DNA from: Plantactinospora sp. BC1
GTDB taxonomy: Bacteria > Actinomycetota > Actinomycetes > Mycobacteriales > Micromonosporaceae
DNA length: 64,000 nucleotides
Assembly: GCF_003030345.1 (NCBI RefSeq)
Contig: NZ_CP028158.1
Coordinates: 2,542,001 to 2,606,000 of the forward strand
Direction: 5' to 3'
The position numbers and the translations under genes are program-made. Positions 59,877 through 64,000 of the stretch are shown here, in pieces. Positions within the stretch are counted from its first letter, which is position 1. Each line of letters opens with the position of its first letter. Below the pieces are notes generated by a model, which ran no database searches, was not told the DNA's origin, and was given only the letters and a program-made list of their open reading frames with translations.

Positions 59877-60517
59877 CGGTGCAGCCCGTCCTCGCGGACC
59901 CGGTCGGCGAGGTCGAGTTTCGTGTACGTCGGCCGCCCCGCGTCGCAGTACTTCGCCTTGACCCGGTCCAGGTACTGCCGGGCGGTCGTCGGTTGGATGC
60001 CGACCTTGCGGGCCACCGCCGTCAGCGTCATGCCGGAGGCGTAGGCGACCAGGACGGCCCGTTCCCGGGGTGCCAGCTTGGGGCGGTCCGGCCGCTCGTC
60101 ACAGGACCAGGCGAAGGCCAGCTCGGGGGAGTGCGCCACCTCGCCCCGGGCGACCGTACGGATCGCGTCGGCGAGGCTCGGCAGGTCGTGGTCCTTGGTG
60201 AGGTAACCCGACGCGCCGGCCCGGATCACGTCGACGCCGTGCACCACGTGCGGTACGACGCTGACCACCAGCACCGGCCGGCCGGTGCCGACGAGTCGAC
60301 GGACGTTCTCCACCGGCGCGGAGCCGTCCGCCAGCAGCAGGTCGAGCACGACGACGTCGGCCGGTTCCGGTTCGGTGTCGAGGAGTTGGTCGACGGTGGC
60401 CGCCGTGCAGAGCAGCCGGAGGTCGGGGACCGAGCCGAGCCAGGCGGCCATGCCGTCCAGCAGCATCCGGTCGTCGTCGACCACGGAGACCGAGATCGCG
60501 GACACGATGGACAGCAC
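59819..60517 (-). CDS. LuxR-type response regulator
   Basis: A 232-residue protein from GTG 60517 (GGAAGG upstream). The receiver domain has DDD at 14-16, phosphoacceptor D59 in VVVLDLLLADG and GYLTKDHDLPSL; the C-terminal HTH (APRERAVLVAYASGMTLTAV, ARKVGIQPTTARQYLDRVKA) is LuxR-like, with an AGRPTYTKLDL tail typical of YxxxK-type variants. A frame to 60607 exists but starts inside the mapped promoter, so the shorter product is correct. GTG 60505 is an alternative start. Confidence 0.88.
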   Translation of the reverse strand: MLSIVSAISVSVVDDDRMLLDGMAAWLGSVPDLRLLCTAATVDQLLDTEPEPADVVVLDLLLADGSAPVENVRRLVGTGRPVLVVSVVPHVVHGVDVIRAGASGYLTKDHDLPSLADAIRTVARGEVAHSPELAFAWSCDERPDRPKLAPRERAVLVAYASGMTLTAVARKVGIQPTTARQYLDRVKAKYCDAGRPTYTKLDLADRVREDGLHRYSSASGDDAGQSSSTLVP

Positions 60518-60578
60518 CTCGCCTTCCGCCCGGGGTGACGACCCCGGAACCCGGGACGGTGGGGTGGCAGGGACCCGG

Positions 60579-60607
60579 ACATTAGAGCCGGTCGTACGCG
60601 TTGTCAA
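60579..60607 (-). promoter_or_regulatory. Near-consensus sigma-70 promoter of LuxR regulator
   Basis: Read on the minus strand, TTGACA (60607-60602) and TAATGT (60584-60579) are separated by exactly 17 bp. Transcription would begin near 60572, giving a leader of about 55 nt before GTG 60517. Confidence 0.7.
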
Positions 60608-60662
60608 GACGACATTTTTGCTTTCTGGTACCGCTCAATGACTGTCTGTGATTCTTCTGTCA

Positions 60663-60674
60663 GGTTCGAGTCCC
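60663..60674 (+). other. tRNA T-loop-like 12-mer
   Basis: GGTTCGAGTCCC is identical to a typical tRNA T-arm, within an AT-richer stretch before the radical SAM gene. The flanking T-stem pairs at only three of five positions and no acceptor or anticodon arm is found, so this is at most a tRNA fragment or a coincidence. Confidence 0.2.
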
Positions 60675-60756
60675 GTCGGCGAGACCGCCGAGCCGGGCTT
60701 CGGGACAGCGGGGAACCGCTCGACGGCGAGTTCCTCCGGCCGGACGGGGAGTGGTC

Positions 60757-62448
60757 ATGCGGCTGTCGACACTGTGGAGTTCCCTGGTCGTCCCGGACGA
60801 TCTCGGTTACTTCCGGTGCCGGGACCGGTATCTCGTGGAGAATCGGGGCCTGGCCGCCTGGGCGGTGCTCACCGAGGAGGAACTCGGGCTGCTGCGGGCG
60901 CTCGCCGCCGGCACCGCCCCGCCACCCGAGTTCACCGCGCCGCCCGGACCCGGCCTGCCCTCCGGAGCCGCCGCGCCGGACGGGCGGCGCCGGCTCGAAC
61001 GCGTACTCGCCGTCCTGGTGCTGAACTGGCTGGTGTACCTGCCGGGCCAGGTGCCCCGGCTCCGGGCGGCCGAACCGAGGCTGAGGACGGTCCGCTACGC
61101 CATCACGCACGGCTGCCACCCGCCGTGCCGGGACCGCTCCGCCTCCTGCACCCACCGGCTCCCAGACGAGCTGGAGCCGGCGGAGTCCCTCGACCTGGTG
61201 GACCAGATCGCCGACCTCGGCGCCGAACTGCTGGTCCTGACCGGCGGCGAACCCATGCTCCGGCACGACCTCTTCGAGGTGGCCGAGCGGGCCCGCAACC
61301 GGGGAGTACCCGTCAACCTGGTCACCACCGGCAGCCGGATCCGGGACGCCGCCACCGCCCGGCGGATCGCCGACACCTTCGCCGGCATCACCGTCAGCCT
61401 GTACGGCGGCAGCCACGAGACGCCCGGGGCCGCCCCCGGCGAGAACCCGCTCGCCCGGACCGTACGCGGGCTGAGCCTGCTGAACGCGGCCGGGGTGAGG
61501 CCGGCGATCGACCACGTGGTGTCGCCGGAGAACATCGCCGCGCTGGACAGCCTGATGGCGTTCCTGGACGGCATCGAGTTCAGCCGGGTCCGGATGATGA
61601 GCCACACCGCCCTCGACCGGGGCACCCCGGACGGTCTCCACCTCGGCTGGGAACAGCTCGGCGGGGAGCACCCGTCGGCGCGGCGGTCCGCCTGGACGAG
61701 CCCGGTCGCCCGCAGGCTCCTCAGCCGGGGCCCGCTCGCGGCCCGGTCCTGCCCGGTACCGGCCGACTGCGGCCTCGACGGCCTCGACATCCACGTCGAC
61801 CCGCGCGGCGACGTCTATCCCCGCGGGGCGGTCGCCGGCCCGCCGCACCGGGCCGGCAACCTGCGATACCAGCCGTTGCACGAGATGTTCGCCCCGCCCG
61901 TCCCGACCGGTCCGTCGGACGACCCGTCGCCGGCCGGCGCCGTCGAGGACGGGGACCCGGCGGACTGCCGGCGCTGCCGCCTGCACCGGCTCCGGCGGTA
62001 CGCGGCGACGGGGTCGGGCGAGGACGCCGCCCCGCCCGGCCCGGGACGGCCCGGCGTACGACGACCGGCGGGCCCGGGCCCCACCGTCCGGAGAACGCCG
62101 GTGGCTTCCACTGCCGACCACCCGAGGGGAAGGTGTCGCGTGACGGTCGGGATCAACTCCGCAGTCGTCTGGGTAGACGACGACGAGGAGGTCCGGCTCT
62201 ACCACCCGGACGACGGGGAGTTCCAGACGTTCAACGTGAGCGCCGCGCGGATCTGGCGCCGGCTCGCCGCCGGCAGCGACGTGCCGACCGTGGTGCGGGA
62301 GCTGGCCGACGCGTTCGGCGGCGACGACGGGCGGGAACGCGAGGCCGTCGCCCGGGACGTCCGCGAGTTCGTGGCGCTGCTGCACGCCCGCGACCTGCTC
62401 CGGTCGGCCGAGCCGTCCGGACCGGCCGGCGAGGGGGGCCACCGGTGA
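60757..62448 (+). CDS. Radical SAM/SPASM-like protein with C-terminal PqqD-like domain
   Basis: A 563-residue protein; ATG 60757 is preferred over GTG 60751 because GGGGAG is spaced well for it. Residues 112-330 are a radical SAM core: three Cys at 120, 124 and 131 (C-x3-C-x6-C instead of C-x3-C-x2-C) and LTGGEPMLRHD near 164. CPVPADC, HVDPRGDVYPRG and DCRRCRLH near 330-410 resemble an incomplete SPASM region. After a Pro/Arg-rich linker, residues 460-563 form a PqqD-like precursor-binding domain. It likely modifies a ribosomally made peptide. Confidence 0.82.
   Translation: MRLSTLWSSLVVPDDLGYFRCRDRYLVENRGLAAWAVLTEEELGLLRALAAGTAPPPEFTAPPGPGLPSGAAAPDGRRRLERVLAVLVLNWLVYLPGQVPRLRAAEPRLRTVRYAITHGCHPPCRDRSASCTHRLPDELEPAESLDLVDQIADLGAELLVLTGGEPMLRHDLFEVAERARNRGVPVNLVTTGSRIRDAATARRIADTFAGITVSLYGGSHETPGAAPGENPLARTVRGLSLLNAAGVRPAIDHVVSPENIAALDSLMAFLDGIEFSRVRMMSHTALDRGTPDGLHLGWEQLGGEHPSARRSAWTSPVARRLLSRGPLAARSCPVPADCGLDGLDIHVDPRGDVYPRGAVAGPPHRAGNLRYQPLHEMFAPPVPTGPSDDPSPAGAVEDGDPADCRRCRLHRLRRYAATGSGEDAAPPGPGRPGVRRPAGPGPTVRRTPVASTADHPRGRCRVTVGINSAVVWVDDDEEVRLYHPDDGEFQTFNVSAARIWRRLAAGSDVPTVVRELADAFGGDDGREREAVARDVREFVALLHARDLLRSAEPSGPAGEGGHR
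62140..62448 (+). other. Possible separate translation start for the PqqD-like domain
   Basis: GTG 62140 is preceded by GGGGAAGG at good spacing and is in frame with the radical SAM gene. Initiation here would give a free 102-residue PqqD-like peptide-binding protein, the usual separate partner of radical SAM maturases. Both fused and separate forms may be made. Confidence 0.45.
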
Positions 62449-63323
62449 GCGGCTTCGCCGACGGGGTACGGGCGACTCTCGCGGCCGGCGGCCTGGCCCG
62501 GGTACCGGTCACCGGCTCCGGCATGGTGCCGGTGCTCTCCGACGGCACCGTCGTGGTCGAGCCGGTCGAGTTCGACCAGGTCTGCCCGGGCGAGGTGGTC
62601 GCGTACCAGCACGGCGACGGGATCGTGGTGCACCGGGTGGTGGCCCGGCTGCCGGAGCACCTGCTGACCGCCGGTGACAACCTGCCGCTGTACGACCCGC
62701 CGGTGCCCCGGGCGGCACTGCTCGGCCGGGTGCCGCAGGTCCCGGCCCGTGCCCCGGGTGCCCCGGCCGTCGGCGGCCCGCCCCTGCCGCTGCCGGACGG
62801 CGTCACGCTCTGGCTGGTCGGCGCGGCGGCCCGGGCCGTACCGGAGACCGACCACCAGCTTCCGGTGTCGGGGAGCCGCCGAACCCAGGACCTGGTCCGG
62901 GTACGCCACCTCGCCGCCGGCTCCGCCCTGCCGGACCGGGTACGCCGGGCCCTGGACGCCCTCGACGCGCTGGGCGGGGTGACCGTCGGCATCTCCCCGG
63001 CGGCGGTACGCCCGGTGGACGACCTGCGTACCGCCCTGGCCGGCCGGAGCCGCCCGGCCCGGCCGGCACAGCGGCTCGACATCGTGCTCGGCTGCCGGTT
63101 CGGCGCACCGGCCCCGTCCGGCGGCCGGGACGGCGTCGCGCCGGTGGACGGAGCCGACGACGCCCAGCCGGTCATCGCCCCGGACGACGTCGACCACCAC
63201 CTGCGGACCGGCCCGCCACTGTCGGAGACCGGCCCGGTGAGCGCCATCCGGACCATCCTCGCCACGCTCGGCGTACCCCCGCTGCCGGGATTCCCGCAGC
63301 CCGCGCTCGACGGTGCGCCGTGA
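62445..63323 (+). CDS. S24/S26 signal-peptidase-like protein (SipW type)
   Basis: A 292-residue protein starting at GTG 62445 (GTGA overlap). Residues 14-90 form an S26-type core: PVTGSGMVPVL carries the catalytic Ser, DGIVVHRVVARLPEHL a His in place of the usual Lys as in SipW/archaeal signal peptidases, and LTAGDNLPLYDPPVPRAALL the GDN box. No membrane segment is visible. Residues 130-292 are an unrecognised domain with a GITVGISPA-like repeat. In this setting it may cut the leader from a modified peptide. Confidence 0.75.
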   Translation: MSGFADGVRATLAAGGLARVPVTGSGMVPVLSDGTVVVEPVEFDQVCPGEVVAYQHGDGIVVHRVVARLPEHLLTAGDNLPLYDPPVPRAALLGRVPQVPARAPGAPAVGGPPLPLPDGVTLWLVGAAARAVPETDHQLPVSGSRRTQDLVRVRHLAAGSALPDRVRRALDALDALGGVTVGISPAAVRPVDDLRTALAGRSRPARPAQRLDIVLGCRFGAPAPSGGRDGVAPVDGADDAQPVIAPDDVDHHLRTGPPLSETGPVSAIRTILATLGVPPLPGFPQPALDGAP

Positions 63324-64000
63324 CCCCGGCGATCGCCGCGGCCGACCTGGTCAAGGCGTATCCCGGCGCCACCGCCCCGGCGGTCGACGGGCTGACCTTC
63401 GACGTTGCGCCCGGCCAGGCGGTCGGGCTGCTCGGCCCGGCCGGCGCCGGCAAGAGCACCCTGCTCAAACTGGTCTGCGGGGCCTGCCCGGCCAGCTCCG
63501 GACGGCTCCTGGTGCACGGCCGCCAGCCCGACGGCGAGGCGAAGCGGGACGTGGCGGTGGTGCACCAGTCCGGGCCGTTCGACCTGACCCTCTCGGTCCG
63601 GGACAACCTGCGGGTCGCCGCCGCGTTCCGGGGCCTGCCCTGGCGCCGGGCCCGTTCCCGGGCCGACGACCTGCTCGGCGCCTTCGAGCTGGCCGGCAGC
63701 CAGGACCGGCTCGTGCAGGCCCTCTCCGCCGGGCAGCGGCGCCGGCTCCAGCTGGTCCGGGCGCTGCTCCGGGTGCCGAGGATCCTGCTGCTGGACGAGC
63801 CGTCGGTCGGGCTGGACGTCGAGGGCCGGCGTCGGGTCTGGGCCGCCCTGAACGAACTGCGCCGGCAGCACGAGCTGACCATCGTGCTGACCAGCCACTA
63901 CCTCGACGAGGTGGAGCGGAACACCGAACGGGTGCTGGTGCTGCGGCACGGCCGGCTGATCCGGGACGGCAGCCCGGCGGATCTGCGCGACGAACGCGGC
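63320..64000 (+). CDS. ABC transporter ATP-binding protein, 3' end outside window
   Basis: A GTG at 63320 overlaps the peptidase stop (GTGA), and the frame stays open for 227 codons to the window edge. LLGPAGAGKSTLLKLVCGA is Walker A, VHQSG the Q-loop, LSAGQRRRLQLVRALL the signature, ILLLDEPSVGLD Walker B and LTSHYLDEV the H-loop. It belongs with the radical SAM and peptidase genes and would export the product; the permease and any precursor peptide probably lie beyond 64000. Confidence 0.9.
   Translation, partial: MTPAIAAADLVKAYPGATAPAVDGLTFDVAPGQAVGLLGPAGAGKSTLLKLVCGACPASSGRLLVHGRQPDGEAKRDVAVVHQSGPFDLTLSVRDNLRVAAAFRGLPWRRARSRADDLLGAFELAGSQDRLVQALSAGQRRRLQLVRALLRVPRILLLDEPSVGLDVEGRRRVWAALNELRRQHELTIVLTSHYLDEVERNTERVLVLRHGRLIRDGSPADLRDERG

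Noticed and set aside
60638-61024. Possible RiPP precursor reading EWSCGCRHCGVPW
   Set aside because: It overlaps the radical SAM start in another frame, has no ribosome site and runs on into shadow sequence; not credible as a precursor without further support.

Overview
The window is very GC-rich and densely packed. Starts are often GTG, neighbouring genes often share 4-nt GTGA/ATGA overlaps, and several families are actinobacterial (a conservon signalling operon, a Cpa-type AAA+ ATPase, DUF3263, DUF2613, DUF3068, AftD-like DUF3367). This points to a filamentous actinomycete, most likely Micromonosporaceae; genus and species cannot be fixed from the sequence alone. No rRNA, intact tRNA, insertion sequence, CRISPR array or phage gene is seen. 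Protein family assignments come from motifs and memory; no database search was run.

Region 1 (1-3.9 kb) holds small regulators and orphans: a truncated Pro/Gly-rich membrane protein, an AlpA/excisionase-like HTH protein, a DivIVA-type peptide, a 26-residue remnant of a Phd/YefM antitoxin and a WGR-domain beta-propeller protein. Region 2 (3.9-22.1 kb) is a cell-envelope polysaccharide locus. A minus-strand operon (nucleotide-sugar dehydrogenase, GT2, epimerase, flippase) faces a plus-strand set: FkbM methyltransferase, two polytopic glycan membrane proteins, DUF2613, VWA protein, a giant AftD-like arabinofuranosyltransferase fused to a methyltransferase, and DUF3068, with a GT4 enzyme on the opposite strand. 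Its content mirrors the mycobacterial Rv0224c-Rv0227c and Rv0236c/Rv0236A arabinan genes.

Region 3 (22.1-26.6 kb) is an amino-sugar catabolic operon (SIS isomerase, ROK kinase, nagA with a coupled 25-codon leader ORF) divergent from its likely DeoR repressor. Region 4 (26.6-36.5 kb) holds stand-alone genes: membrane proteins, a Tat-exported protein, a two-component system, an ABC exporter, DUF3263, PP2C, DUF4291 and GNAT proteins.

Region 5 (36.5-43.2 kb) is the most novel part. An XRE-TPR regulator precedes a tightly coupled four-gene operon: TIR protein, large STAND-like protein with a degenerate P-loop, SPFH/band-7-like protein and membrane protein. The first two share a GDGxxFxGPITGGDS module, and the same inverted repeat lies upstream of both the regulator and the TIR gene. 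It looks like an undescribed NADase-type immune or stress-response system.

Region 6 (43.2-54.3 kb) carries TetR with a SnoaL-like protein, the AAA+ ATPase Cpa, an FN3-CBM secreted protein and a conservon (sensor kinase, roadblock, DUF742, GTPase) preceded by an extra sensor-like membrane protein. Region 7 (54.3-64 kb) carries an alpha/beta-hydrolase fused to an ABC ATPase plus permease, a histidine kinase/LuxR regulator pair arranged tail to tail, and the start of a RiPP-like cluster (radical SAM with a PqqD-like domain, SipW-type peptidase, ABC ATPase) that runs off the window.
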